Shown: positions 21,101-28,888, counted from the stretch's first letter. The stretch: 64,000 nt of DNA from Shewanella inventionis (GCF_014641855.1 NZ_BMII01000009.1:62001-126000); one strand, 5' to 3'. Made by a program: numbers and translations. Notes: generated from the sequence alone by a model not told the origin.

Positions 21101-22662
21101 ATAAGCACGTTATGACACTGCCAAATAAAGTCTTCGCGCAGCTCGTCGTTAACCACTACATCGAGAACTGTCAGCTGATTAAGTTCAGGCCATGGTGCCT
21201 GAGTTGCTGACTTTGGTAATGATTCTAAATGCTTAATTAAGCCTTTAAAGTTGTTAGCTGCGTTACTCTTCCAACGGTGGTATAAAGACCAACCAATATT
21301 GAATAACAATGCCTTACGTGCTTTTTTGTAGTTTTCTTTTGGCTCACCCAAAATAAAACGCGTAATCATATTACGTTCAGTAGAAATCTCACTGCGCTTA
21401 GTACTAAATGTACCCCAAAGCTTGTTGAGTTCTTCGTCGTAAACCAGTTTGTCAGGGTTAGTTAACCAAGCCTGGAACACACGCTCTTGCTCTTGCTTAA
21501 TACGTTCTAACAAGTCGCCTTTTGGTACGCTTACTTTAGATAAGCGGCCATATTGCTCTTGCGAAATCGATTGAATACGGCTACGAAGTGTTAAATAACG
21601 TAAATAACGATAAGCACTACCAAAAATGTTGTGGTACATGGTCGGATCGCTAGCGACCGACAAACCCGTGTTATTTTCCAGCGTTAATAAGTTTTTAGAC
21701 GGGGTTAAGAAACGCTGTAAACTACGATCGTAATGCTCTTTTAAATCAGCCGAATCTCGCACAAAACTCATTGCTGCGCGTTCAACTGCCTCAATAGAGC
21801 TAATAATCGCACGACGTAAGTTATGCTGACGCTCATCTTTATCTGATGGAGAAAAATCAACAATTCCGTCAATACAACCTGAGGTATATAGCTCTTCTGG
21901 AGAAACACCAACAGATTTAGCACACTCTTGCCAAGACAAGTTGTATTTACGCGCAATGCTTTGTAAACCTTGTGGTTGAATCGTGTTAAAAATACCATCA
22001 CGAACCGACAATAAGATGTTAGCAGCAGCTAATGGAATAGCACCGCCAGAATAACCTGCACCAATCACAATACCCACTGTTGGTACATCAACATTGGCAC
22101 TTTCTGCAATGGCTTTTGAAATTGAATGCGCCTGGTTTTGGCTGTTAGCAATTTCACCCGCATCGGCACCTGGGGTGTCAATCAAATACACAATTGGCAT
22201 CGACAATTGAGCAAAATGACGGATTGCTTTACAAGCGGCAAGGTGATGCTCAGGCATCCACGCACCATTGGCTGTTGTACGCTCTTGAGCAATAAAACCA
22301 ACTCGACGAGTGCGAGTACCAAAATTTAGCTCAACCTCGGCACGGTAAAATGGACCCGCATGACTTTCAGCAATCATCTTACCTTTTAAGTCTGCGATCA
22401 TTCGCTTCGCACCAGGGCGATTTTTATCGAGTGTTGGTTGAATGACTTTGGTCACATAACCATCAACATCTAAAGACGCTAAGTTCTTTAAATTTGCCTG
22501 AATAGCGTCTTCACTTAATAGTCCTTTGACTTCTTCAGATAAACTCTGCTTGTTATGAGCAGGAAATAATGAAAAATCTTTAGCCAAGTGTTCAGCTTGT
22601 AAAAAAAGTGGGTCAGCCGATAGTGCTTGAGTTTTGTTAGCGGGCTGCTTTTTGCTGGTCAT
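18109..22662 (-). CDS. Single-chain acyl-CoA carboxylase (CT-alpha, CT-beta, BC, BCCP fusion)
   Basis: A 1517-residue protein carrying every part of a biotin-dependent acyl-CoA carboxylase. Residues about 90-330 resemble the AccA carboxyltransferase (IDTPGADAGE, GAGYSGGAIPL). About 330-700 is a helical linker with no recognised motif. About 700-950 resembles AccD (SSGGMQTKEG, GDCTGGAQASF) without the AccD zinc ribbon. About 1000-1440 is biotin carboxylase with the ATP-grasp loop KAVQGGGGKG, MEMNTRLQVEHPVTE and the HPGIGFLSE motif. The end is a biotinyl domain with EAMKM. Substrate is probably acetyl-CoA or another short acyl-CoA, but this is not readable. A LysR gene is divergent 127 bases away. 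Eukaryotic ACC has the opposite order. Confidence 0.93.
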   Translation of the reverse strand: MTSKKQPANKTQALSADPLFLQAEHLAKDFSLFPAHNKQSLSEEVKGLLSEDAIQANLKNLASLDVDGYVTKVIQPTLDKNRPGAKRMIADLKGKMIAESHAGPFYRAEVELNFGTRTRRVGFIAQERTTANGAWMPEHHLAACKAIRHFAQLSMPIVYLIDTPGADAGEIANSQNQAHSISKAIAESANVDVPTVGIVIGAGYSGGAIPLAAANILLSVRDGIFNTIQPQGLQSIARKYNLSWQECAKSVGVSPEELYTSGCIDGIVDFSPSDKDERQHNLRRAIISSIEAVERAAMSFVRDSADLKEHYDRSLQRFLTPSKNLLTLENNTGLSVASDPTMYHNIFGSAYRYLRYLTLRSRIQSISQEQYGRLSKVSVPKGDLLERIKQEQERVFQAWLTNPDKLVYDEELNKLWGTFSTKRSEISTERNMITRFILGEPKENYKKARKALLFNIGWSLYHRWKSNAANNFKGLIKHLESLPKSATQAPWPELNQLTVLDVVVNDELREDFIWQCHNVLIFNALYDNVVGSLASISKEAMMSKSLSRESVDKLLHKSIDNALSTNDKANDKNKFYKWLKYFMGQSNRAELLTRVEQWKSVGFPQLNDSLFVILTYFFERLLPEYFDSEEDHDKYTGTINPVRIGRRKDFWNRLTMGYQDLLIQKVLREEKKQGKMGWENVINQFFTKFDEIDADKMSANLLNFPGFRLSIEDAIDKKIRPCGLITGLADFNNKGNKLRVGVAVSNTAFQAGAFDMASAEKFSALLIECAKRKLPVICFISSGGMQTKEGAAALFSMAVVNDRITRFIRDNELPVLMFGFGDCTGGAQASFVTHPLVQTYYLSGTNMPFAGQMVVPAYLPSTATLSNYLSKVPGAMTGLVHNPFSETLDTQLSGIDPLMPLPTAKIEDVISKALSSLVPEVVEVEEEIVQDDPRALMKPIDKVLVHARGCTAVKLIRKAHDNNINVVLVASDPDMTSVPADMLKETDKLVCIGGNTSDESYLNAYSVLKVAEYEDVDALHPGIGFLSESPQFAALCVNNGVNFVGPSVHSMTTMGNKSNAIHTSQAHNVPVVPGSHGILTNAEQAVNVASEIGYPVLLKAVQGGGGKGIQVVKRPEDMIGLFQKTSTEAAAAFGNGDLYLEKYVTSLRHIEVQLLRDKFGNTKVLGIRDCSVQRNNQKVIEESGSTMLPEELKQRVMEYTRALGDATDYMGAGTVEFIYNLDANEVYFMEMNTRLQVEHPVTEATSGIDIVSAQFDIAAGRSIEKLEPVEQGYAMEVRVTAEKAALDSNGILQLIPNPGKITECVMPQRDDVEIISIAEAGKEVSPYYDSLIAQIIIRGKDRADVVAKMYAYLDSVVIKGIATNIPLLKLILKDPTFNEGVYDTNYLPRLMAELDIPALIAEMEAAAEAMAVDTESLRVGESNELKVLAQGAGIFYTSPAPGEADFVKEGDIVTVEQTLALMEAMKMFSQVTLAGFNRQTGVLYPEDQKYRIERILNSNGQQVSQGDLLFVISPVEA

Positions 22663-22789
22663 CCTTAGATCCTCTGCTTATATAGCCTCTGAAATTTTTA
22701 TAGCTCGTAAATATAACTTTGTTAGCGGGCAAATTACCACATATACTACCGTGGACGCTTTGTTCCATAAATGAGACAGTGAGATCAAA

Positions 22790-23701
22790 ATGCCCGATTT
22801 GAACGGTATGATGCTGTTTGCAGCGGTTGTAAGAGCAAAAGGATTCTCTCAAGCTGCACGAGACATCGGACAACCTAAATCAACCATAAGCCGAAAAGTG
22901 GCTCAATTAGAAGAGCAACTTGGAGTACGTTTATTACAACGTGACACCCGAAATTTAAGCCTGACTCAAGTTGGCGCATTGTTTTTTCAACACTGTGACT
23001 CTATTAGTCACGAAATTGAAGCCGCAAAAGCCATTATAGAGAATACTCATACTGATATTTCAGGATCATTACGGATTGCCATTCCGGTGTCATTTTCGCA
23101 AGATGTGATTGGCCATTTATGTTCCAGTTTTATGCGCCTTTACCCTAACATTGAACTCGATATTCAGTTTACTGATAACGACGTTGGCCTAGTGGGTGAA
23201 GGTTACGACATCGCCATTAAATATGGTCCATTACAATCATCTGATTTAGTCGCCAGACTCTTGTTCGAGCGGCAGCCCATTTTGGTTGCAAGCCCAGGAT
23301 ACATTAAAAAATTTAACAGCCCAGCCACGCCACAGGAGCTTGCTCAACACCATGGCATTTTACTTGGAACCACATTGTCTGCGCCCATTTGGCCGCTGGG
23401 CAAAGGTAATCGTAAAATGATGGCGACCTTTAAACGTAAAGTGCGAGTGAACAGTGCCAGTATGGTAAAACGCTTAGCTCTTGATGATTTTGGTATTGCG
23501 ATGCTATCTAATACCAGTTGTAAACAAGAACTGGCAAGCGGAAGTTTAGTGCCGATTTTACAGGATTGGCCGATGGAGTCGTTTAAAGTATATGGTGTGT
23601 ATTCCAGCCGCCGCCAGCTTGCTAGTAACATTAGCGCTTTTTTAGACTTTTTCACAAAACGTTACACCAGCCAAGAATCTCTTCACTCTATGATGGGATA
23701 G
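22790..23701 (+). CDS. LysR-family transcriptional regulator
   Basis: A 303-residue LysR regulator: helix-turn-helix at residues 1-62 (GFSQAARDIGQPKSTISRKV) and an effector-binding domain from about 90. The motif style (FAAVVRAKGFSQAA, LLQRDTRNLSLT) is that of the CrgA/AaeR-like group. It is divergently transcribed from the fused carboxylase, and the 127-base interval should hold both promoters, so the carboxylase is the first candidate target. Confidence 0.92.
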   Translation: MPDLNGMMLFAAVVRAKGFSQAARDIGQPKSTISRKVAQLEEQLGVRLLQRDTRNLSLTQVGALFFQHCDSISHEIEAAKAIIENTHTDISGSLRIAIPVSFSQDVIGHLCSSFMRLYPNIELDIQFTDNDVGLVGEGYDIAIKYGPLQSSDLVARLLFERQPILVASPGYIKKFNSPATPQELAQHHGILLGTTLSAPIWPLGKGNRKMMATFKRKVRVNSASMVKRLALDDFGIAMLSNTSCKQELASGSLVPILQDWPMESFKVYGVYSSRRQLASNISAFLDFFTKRYTSQESLHSMMG

Positions 23702-24088
23702 ACGATGAGGGGTAAATTCAATATCTTGATCAATCCCTCATTTGGCTGATTACGTAAAAAATTATTGTGGATCGATTCTACCCGAACTTAACGAATATCA
23801 ATCAGGATAAGTGAACAGAGGTTGCGTAGGGAAAATCGTTTAGAATAAGGCAGGAATTGCAGCTAGCTAGTTGTTTTACCTTCAAAATTTCTAACGACAT
23901 TCTAAGCGATTTAAACCAGTAAGATTGATCGCATTATTGTGCTTATGGTATAAGTTAAACCACAGCCATTGCCAACAAATTTGATGGTAATGGCTGGCCA
24001 AAACTCGAATTCCACTGTTCACGTATCTAGAACACGTCCGATAGCTTAACGAGATCTAGCTGATCGTATTAGATATTTATCAGCGACT
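23702..24088. other. Intergenic region between lysR and fapF
   Basis: 387 bases between two convergent genes. No gene is seen. It contains a GATGAGGG / CCCTCAT repeat just after the LysR stop and a stronger stem-loop at 23963-23996. Confidence 0.6.
23963..23996. terminator. Possible terminator hairpin downstream of the fap operon
   Basis: An 11-bp stem CAGCCATTGCC / GGTAATGGCTG (one G-T wobble) with a 12-base loop, 93 bases beyond the fapF stop. No strong T run follows on either strand, so termination activity is uncertain. Confidence 0.35.
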
Positions 24089-25408
24089 TTAGAAACGGTA
24101 TGGAAAACGTAAACTGATTTGATAATCAGGAGAGTCTTCTGTAAGCCCCGCACCTATCGATGTCACCATCGACAAATTAGGTGATAACGCTAAAGTTGCT
24201 CCAATACCTAAGCTGGCAGTGTTAGTGTCGGTTCTTGGTATTTTCTCCCAATCTCCGCCTTCTGGTCTTTGCTTAGTTTTACTGTAAAAGCGTTGATTGA
24301 AGCTCATACTTAAACTCATTCGTTCAGACACGGCAAAAGCAAGACCCAAGCTGTAATCAAGGTAATTGCCTAAATCAATTTCACCTGGGCTTTTGCCCAC
24401 AGCACCAGAAAGATCGTCAAATTCCTCTTTAAAGCTTGCGCCATAATTTAAATTAAAAAATACGATAGCGGGATCAAAGGTTTTGGCAAGACTAAACCCT
24501 GTAGACACACTCCAAACTCCTGAACCTGAAGCCATTTCAGTGGGGTAAGTTAAATTGCCCGACTCTGAGGTTTCTAACGCGATACCAAATGGATCTTGTC
24601 CTGTAGGCGCACGTACCTTAAAGTTCCACACCCAATCTGGCCAATCGTACGACTCAGAATTTAAACGATAATAAACAGCGGCACTGACATCCCCGATTTG
24701 GCCACCGCTAATTTTAGCCGTTTCATAACGTTGGCTAGAATTACCTTCGCCAACAGAATCATACTGACTCCAACGGTAAAGGTAAGGTAATCCGAGTTCA
24801 AACTGCCAGTAGTCGTTTAATGTGTAACGCGTTGTTAGATCAAATTGCGTGGTATTGGTGCGAATACGATCTAAATTCAAATTACCCAAAAATATCGCAT
24901 CTAAGGCTAAAAAACCTCTAAGGATGAGATCTTTACGGCTGTAATAACTGTAAGTAAATGAAGGCTCAACGGTAAACTTGCGGGTAAATACATTATGCGC
25001 TTCTTGCAGTACATCATCGGTACTTCTAGCTCTATCAGGGGCTTTTTTACGATCCGAGCCATTTGTCGACTTTGCGGTTTGTTGATTAGATTCGGCTTGT
25101 GGCTTTTGCGCTACTTGCGGCTGAGTTGGCGGCGCAGTTTGCGGAGTTGTCGTTGCAACATCTGTCGATTGAGTTTGCCTTAATAATGCTTCTTGTTTCA
25201 GTACCTGTTGAGCCATCTGATTAATCGTTTGTTGCTGCAACTTTATTTGCTGATTTAATTGAATCAACTTCTGTTTAAGCTCAGCAATGTCTTGATCAGA
25301 TAGCGTCGATACCGAGGCGGGTTGAGAATGAGTGTCTGCAGCGTACGCGGGTATTGCAACTAAACTTGGCAATACCACTGCGACAGCTGAGGTCCATTTC
25401 TTATTCAT
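24089..25408 (-). CDS. fapF: Fap amyloid outer-membrane export channel FapF
   Basis: The secretion pore for Fap amyloid subunits. The 439-residue precursor has a signal peptide (to about residue 23), a Gln-rich coiled-coil segment (about 38-76, ELKQKLIQLNQQIKLQQQ), a low-complexity Thr/Gln/Pro linker, and a beta-barrel domain from about 145 to a terminal aromatic residue (ISLRFPYRF). This order, a periplasmic coiled coil that gates a 12-strand trimeric barrel, is the known Pseudomonas FapF plan, and the length is close to the family's roughly 430. It is the last gene, 29 bases after fapE. Confidence 0.85.
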   Translation of the reverse strand: MNKKWTSAVAVVLPSLVAIPAYAADTHSQPASVSTLSDQDIAELKQKLIQLNQQIKLQQQTINQMAQQVLKQEALLRQTQSTDVATTTPQTAPPTQPQVAQKPQAESNQQTAKSTNGSDRKKAPDRARSTDDVLQEAHNVFTRKFTVEPSFTYSYYSRKDLILRGFLALDAIFLGNLNLDRIRTNTTQFDLTTRYTLNDYWQFELGLPYLYRWSQYDSVGEGNSSQRYETAKISGGQIGDVSAAVYYRLNSESYDWPDWVWNFKVRAPTGQDPFGIALETSESGNLTYPTEMASGSGVWSVSTGFSLAKTFDPAIVFFNLNYGASFKEEFDDLSGAVGKSPGEIDLGNYLDYSLGLAFAVSERMSLSMSFNQRFYSKTKQRPEGGDWEKIPRTDTNTASLGIGATLALSPNLSMVTSIGAGLTEDSPDYQISLRFPYRF

Positions 25409-25437
25409 AAATACATCCTTGGCTTGTACAAAATGAA

Positions 25438-26151
25438 TTAAAATCCGAGAGCGGTTAAATCACTAATTTGCCTACCAAGTATAGTTGACTCAATTGGTCC
25501 AACAGGCATACCGTCATACCTCAGTGTAGACTGATTTATGACACCATGACTGAGTCCGTCAATAAAAATGCTTTGCACCAGCTGACCATTGCCGTTTTGA
25601 TAACTCATGCCTTGAGTTGCACTGCCCGATGCTAACTCGACTTGATAACCAAGAGAATTGGCATTAGCAGAAAATCTTGTACTTCCATTTTGGCTCACCA
25701 GTGTTGTACCTACTGACACATTAATCCCATGCGACAGCGGTGTTAACCGTCCCTGAGCCATATCAAGCTCATTAATGGCTAAGTTTTCACTACCTGCAAT
25801 TTGAATACGCTGTTGTAAACCGGCAGATTGCCCTAACGAATCAAGCTCAATGCCCTGTTGACTGTCAACTGCATTGGGATCACTAATCGTAATATTAATT
25901 AAAGGTTGATTATCGACTTGGCTGATTTCGATTTGCATACCGACTTGCTGATGAACACCATTATCTTGAATAAACTGAGTTTGCATTTGTAAGCCAAAAT
26001 AATAATCTTGGCCATTATTTGTGTATTTACCTTTCATAGAATCTAACTCAAAGTCAGTCAATACTTGGCTTTGTTGAAACACTGACAACGAAGGTGGACT
26101 GGCTATCACAGGCGTTGTGATAGTCAGCAAGAGCATCATGCTTAATTTCAT
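25438..26151 (-). CDS. fapE: Fap amyloid minor component FapE
   Basis: A secreted 237-residue protein between fapD and fapF. In Pseudomonas FapE is a minor fibril component and putative extracellular chaperone or cap. It has a Sec signal peptide (MKLSMMLLLTITTPVIAS), then a soluble domain rich in Gln, Ser and Gly with beta-type alternation; there is no cysteine in the mature part. The assignment rests mainly on operon position, size and signal peptide. The ATG at 26151 has a GGAGGAAGG ribosome binding site; the longer frame from 26208 overlaps fapD and lacks a signal sequence at its start. Confidence 0.72.
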   Translation of the reverse strand: MKLSMMLLLTITTPVIASPPSLSVFQQSQVLTDFELDSMKGKYTNNGQDYYFGLQMQTQFIQDNGVHQQVGMQIEISQVDNQPLINITISDPNAVDSQQGIELDSLGQSAGLQQRIQIAGSENLAINELDMAQGRLTPLSHGINVSVGTTLVSQNGSTRFSANANSLGYQVELASGSATQGMSYQNGNGQLVQSIFIDGLSHGVINQSTLRYDGMPVGPIESTILGRQISDLTALGF

Positions 26152-26161
26152 ACCTTCCTCC

Positions 26162-26866
26162 TTAAAGCATATCTGAATATGAAAAACCAAACTCAAGCAA
26201 TTCGGCATCCGTCATTGGAGACAATGGATCAAGCGTGTTTAGCGTTAATTTAGCTCTTGGGTGTAATAAAGGATTATCACGTTGATAATCTTGCCCTATT
26301 ACCACAAACACTACGCCATTCCATTTTTGTTTAAACTCATCCATGCTCATAATTCGATTACCGAGCGCAGGGTCGCCTAAATACACCTCTCCATCATCAT
26401 GGCGCCGAAACACAACAAAGTGACTATAGCCACCATCATTAAGTAACACGATCGCAGGGATTTTTAACAACGACATCTCTGCTTCACCAACTTTATAGCC
26501 TCGACCTCTTAAACCTTGTGATTGTAAATAGCGTTTCATATTCAGCAGTGAAAAACCTTGATCTTTAACCAAGGCCAAATCGGCATGTTCTAGCATGCCA
26601 ATGAGCACTTTTTGCTCATTAATATCATCGCGGTCATACGCATATTTGAGTACGCTAGCGAGACTTGCTGCACCACATGAAAAATCCGTTTTTTGTTCAA
26701 TCACATATTCAAATTTACGCTCCCGTATACTTTGTATCTGCTTAGAATATGTTCCCATCCCTGGCACCACACCAGTAAGCGGGATATTGGCAGCAAAACA
26801 GCTCGCAGGGAGATGTAAGTAAATCAAGAAAGATAAAGCGAGCACGCTTAACGTTGTGTTATTCAT
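26162..26866 (-). CDS. fapD: Fap system C39-family peptidase FapD
   Basis: A 234-residue papain-like C39 peptidase directed to the periplasm by a signal peptide (to about residue 25). The active site is complete: oxyanion Gln and catalytic Cys in QKTDFSCGAASLASVL near residue 65, the His in GGYSHFVVF and the Asp in YLGDPALGN. In Pseudomonas FapD is required for fibril biogenesis and is thought to process Fap components during export. No good ribosome binding site precedes the ATG; a GC-rich hairpin does. Confidence 0.88.
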   Translation of the reverse strand: MNNTTLSVLALSFLIYLHLPASCFAANIPLTGVVPGMGTYSKQIQSIRERKFEYVIEQKTDFSCGAASLASVLKYAYDRDDINEQKVLIGMLEHADLALVKDQGFSLLNMKRYLQSQGLRGRGYKVGEAEMSLLKIPAIVLLNDGGYSHFVVFRRHDDGEVYLGDPALGNRIMSMDEFKQKWNGVVFVVIGQDYQRDNPLLHPRAKLTLNTLDPLSPMTDAELLEFGFSYSDML

Positions 26867-26875
26867 AGTATGGAT

Positions 26876-26893
26876 CAGGGGGTTGCCCCCCTG
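26876..26893 (-). other. Intercistronic GC-rich hairpin between fapC and fapD
   Basis: On the minus strand CAGGGGG-GCAA-CCCCCTG: a perfect 7-bp stem with five consecutive G-C pairs and a GNRA tetraloop, directly downstream of the fapC stop and 10 bases before the fapD ATG. There is no T run, so it probably protects the fapC mRNA end or limits fapD translation. Confidence 0.75.
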
Positions 26894-26924
26894 CCTTATT
26901 CATAACGTTTGGTTAAAATACAAT

Positions 26925-27995
26925 CTATTCACCAGAAACAATATCTGTGGCAGTAGTGATACTCACCAACGAGAGATTATTTGACTGTAAATTACCTGTA
27001 CCACTGGCCAAGTTAACGCCAATGTTACCCGACGCCCCTTGGAAAGCGGTGCCCGCTAGCATAGAAGAGTTGTTGGTTTTCTGGGTAACGGTTTCAACAA
27101 AGTAAGGTAACGACCCGCTTACCGTACCGTTTAAGTCTAAATCCCCTTCTTCATCGAAGGTCATCATGCCCGGGCTTGAAGCATTTTCTGAATCAAAGTC
27201 GATATGCCCCACAACCTCACCTGGGCCAGAATTATGCTCCCCATTACCTTCTAAGATGATTTCAGGATAATAAGGTTCAGCCAAAGCAGATCCACCGTCA
27301 TAAGTGCCTTCAGCATTTAAATCAAGAGTGACCTGCGCATACTCTATTGAACCTTGCACTACACTTAAATTATCAGAATAGTTATGGCCGGTTTGTTGGA
27401 CATTCGAGACACTTGCCTCACCTAATGCACCATTGTAAGTCGATGCCGCCATATTATTCGCTTGAATGTTATTGTTACCCGAGGCAACGTTAACACCAAT
27501 ATTACCTGTCGCATTCATAAATGAAGCGCCGTCGATGGTCGATGTATTGGTTGAAGCGTCATTCCACACTGTGTTAAATCCACCAATTTGTGTGCTGAAG
27601 ATTTCAGCATCACCTGAACCAAATGCAAAACCGGCATCAATTGCTGCTAATGCTGCTGAGTTTGATTGAGCATTAAACTCACCGGCAGCCTGGTTAACAC
27701 CAATATTACCGCTTGAGTTTTCAAAGGCATTACCAGTAATTTGAGCTTCATTATCATGGTAGGAATTCACAACCATGTTGGCACTGGACTCTTGTACATT
27801 TTCAACTACTGCCATACCAAGTCCGTTGGCAAAAATATTACCTTCTATGGTAACAGCACCTTCATAGGTTAAATTTTTAGTCACTTTTACTTTTTTATCT
27901 AATTCAACGCTACTGTCTGTCTCTGTCATTCCATTTGCATATGCAGAACCACTCATTATTGCTGCAATACTAAGCACTAAAGTTAGCTTTTTCAT
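26925..27995 (-). CDS. fapC: Major functional-amyloid subunit FapC
   Basis: The principal fibril subunit. The 356-residue precursor has a signal peptide (MKKLTLVLSIAAIMSGSAYA) and three imperfect repeats with the cores GNIGVNQAAGEFNAQSN, GNIGVNVASGNNNIQANN and GNIGVNLASGTGNLQSNN, separated by two variable linkers. This is the known three-repeat, two-linker layout of FapC. The mature protein has no cysteine, so the CxxC near the Pseudomonas C-terminus is missing. The ATG at 27995 follows a strong GGAGGAAAGGA site; the frame open from 28064 overlaps fapB. Start is 25 bases after the fapB stop. Confidence 0.9.
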   Translation of the reverse strand: MKKLTLVLSIAAIMSGSAYANGMTETDSSVELDKKVKVTKNLTYEGAVTIEGNIFANGLGMAVVENVQESSANMVVNSYHDNEAQITGNAFENSSGNIGVNQAAGEFNAQSNSAALAAIDAGFAFGSGDAEIFSTQIGGFNTVWNDASTNTSTIDGASFMNATGNIGVNVASGNNNIQANNMAASTYNGALGEASVSNVQQTGHNYSDNLSVVQGSIEYAQVTLDLNAEGTYDGGSALAEPYYPEIILEGNGEHNSGPGEVVGHIDFDSENASSPGMMTFDEEGDLDLNGTVSGSLPYFVETVTQKTNNSSMLAGTAFQGASGNIGVNLASGTGNLQSNNLSLVSITTATDIVSGE

Positions 27996-28020
27996 CTTCC
28001 TTTCCTCCGATCGATGATGG

Positions 28021-28638
28021 TTAATTCCCGCTTGGTAACTGCAACGAGAATTGGTTAATGGCAATATTTTTATCGCCAGAAATTTGATTAATTTGCATTA
28101 CGCCCTGTGCATCCAAAAAACTGTCTGGAGCTAGTTCGGCTTGATAATGTGATAATTGATAATTAGAAGGACTTAGCTGGCCAGAGACTTGAGTTAATGC
28201 CGAATCACTTAAACCTTGACCCATAATCGTTTCAAGTGTTGAGTCCATGGCAATAGTGCCAATATTGGCTTGCATATTGAATTCGCCACTAACTTGATTG
28301 ATGCTGGCTAAACCTTGGAATTGCGCAAAGGCTTGACTGTCGATAACCGAACTAAGTGATTTACCCTCACCAGAAGGTAAAACTGATTGAGGCAATTGAT
28401 TATAATTAATGGTCTCAATTGCAGTGCGTTGACCTATTGCATGACTATTAGACTGAATATTGAAATTACCTGCAGCTTGATTAACACTTGCTCGACCAGC
28501 GCCTTGCATAACATGTGAACCTATAACAGAAGCATCATCAGCGTAAGTATGCGTAGCAAGCATTAACATACTCAATGTTATTACTCGCTTAAAAGATAAT
28601 TGCAATCTAGTGCAATGTACCTGGCTAATGAATTCCAT
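28021..28638 (-). CDS. fapB: Amyloid nucleator FapB
   Basis: A minor subunit thought to nucleate FapC polymerisation. The 205-residue precursor has an N-terminal signal (about residues 1-34, ending LATHTYA) and three repeats with the cores GRASVNQAAGNFNIQSNS, GLASINQVSGEFNMQAN and GVMQINQISGDKNIAIN, homologous to those of FapC. The ATG at 28638 has a GGAAGGA ribosome binding site. The longer frame from 28722 is rejected because the sigma-54 promoter lies inside it. It is the first gene; no fapA homologue precedes it. Confidence 0.88.
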   Translation of the reverse strand: MEFISQVHCTRLQLSFKRVITLSMLMLATHTYADDASVIGSHVMQGAGRASVNQAAGNFNIQSNSHAIGQRTAIETINYNQLPQSVLPSGEGKSLSSVIDSQAFAQFQGLASINQVSGEFNMQANIGTIAMDSTLETIMGQGLSDSALTQVSGQLSPSNYQLSHYQAELAPDSFLDAQGVMQINQISGDKNIAINQFSLQLPSGN

Positions 28639-28672
28639 AATATATTCCTTCCATATTTGATACATAAGATTT

Positions 28673-28688
28673 AGCAATCCATGTGCCA
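28673..28688 (-). promoter_or_regulatory. Sigma-54 (-24/-12) promoter of fapBCDEF
   Basis: On the minus strand TTGGCACATGGATTGCT: TGGCAC-N5-TTGCT matches the sigma-54 consensus with correct GG-to-GC spacing. Transcription should begin about 12 bases past the GC, leaving a leader of about 25 bases with the fapB ribosome binding site. Confidence 0.88.
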
Positions 28689-28742
28689 ACAAATAAAAGT
28701 AATATTTTTCAGTAACATACAAAAAACAAGCTGACCAAAAGT

Positions 28743-28758
28743 TCTTAAGTTTAAGACA
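28743..28758. promoter_or_regulatory. Candidate activator-binding site, proximal copy
   Basis: TCTTAAGTTTAAGACA contains the inverted repeat TCTTA-N4-TAAGA. It lies about 60 bases upstream of the -24 element and matches the distal copy at 14 of 16 positions. Confidence 0.6.
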
Positions 28759-28808
28759 GGAAATCGCTAGGCTATTGATATAACAATTAATTTATAAAAA
28801 AGGCGGGA

Positions 28809-28824
28809 TCTTAAATTTGAGACA
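28809..28824. promoter_or_regulatory. Candidate activator-binding site, distal copy
   Basis: TCTTAAATTTGAGACA repeats the proximal element in the same orientation, 66 bases away (about six helical turns). Confidence 0.6.
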
Positions 28825-28888
28825 AAACAGCCAGCAGTACTAGCTTGTATGATTGCTGTCATTATTTAACCTGACGACAGAGCAAGAA

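Noticed and set aside
28639..28722. N-terminal extension of fapB
   Set aside because: It contains the sigma-54 promoter and no ribosome binding site; the signal peptide begins at the ATG at 28638.
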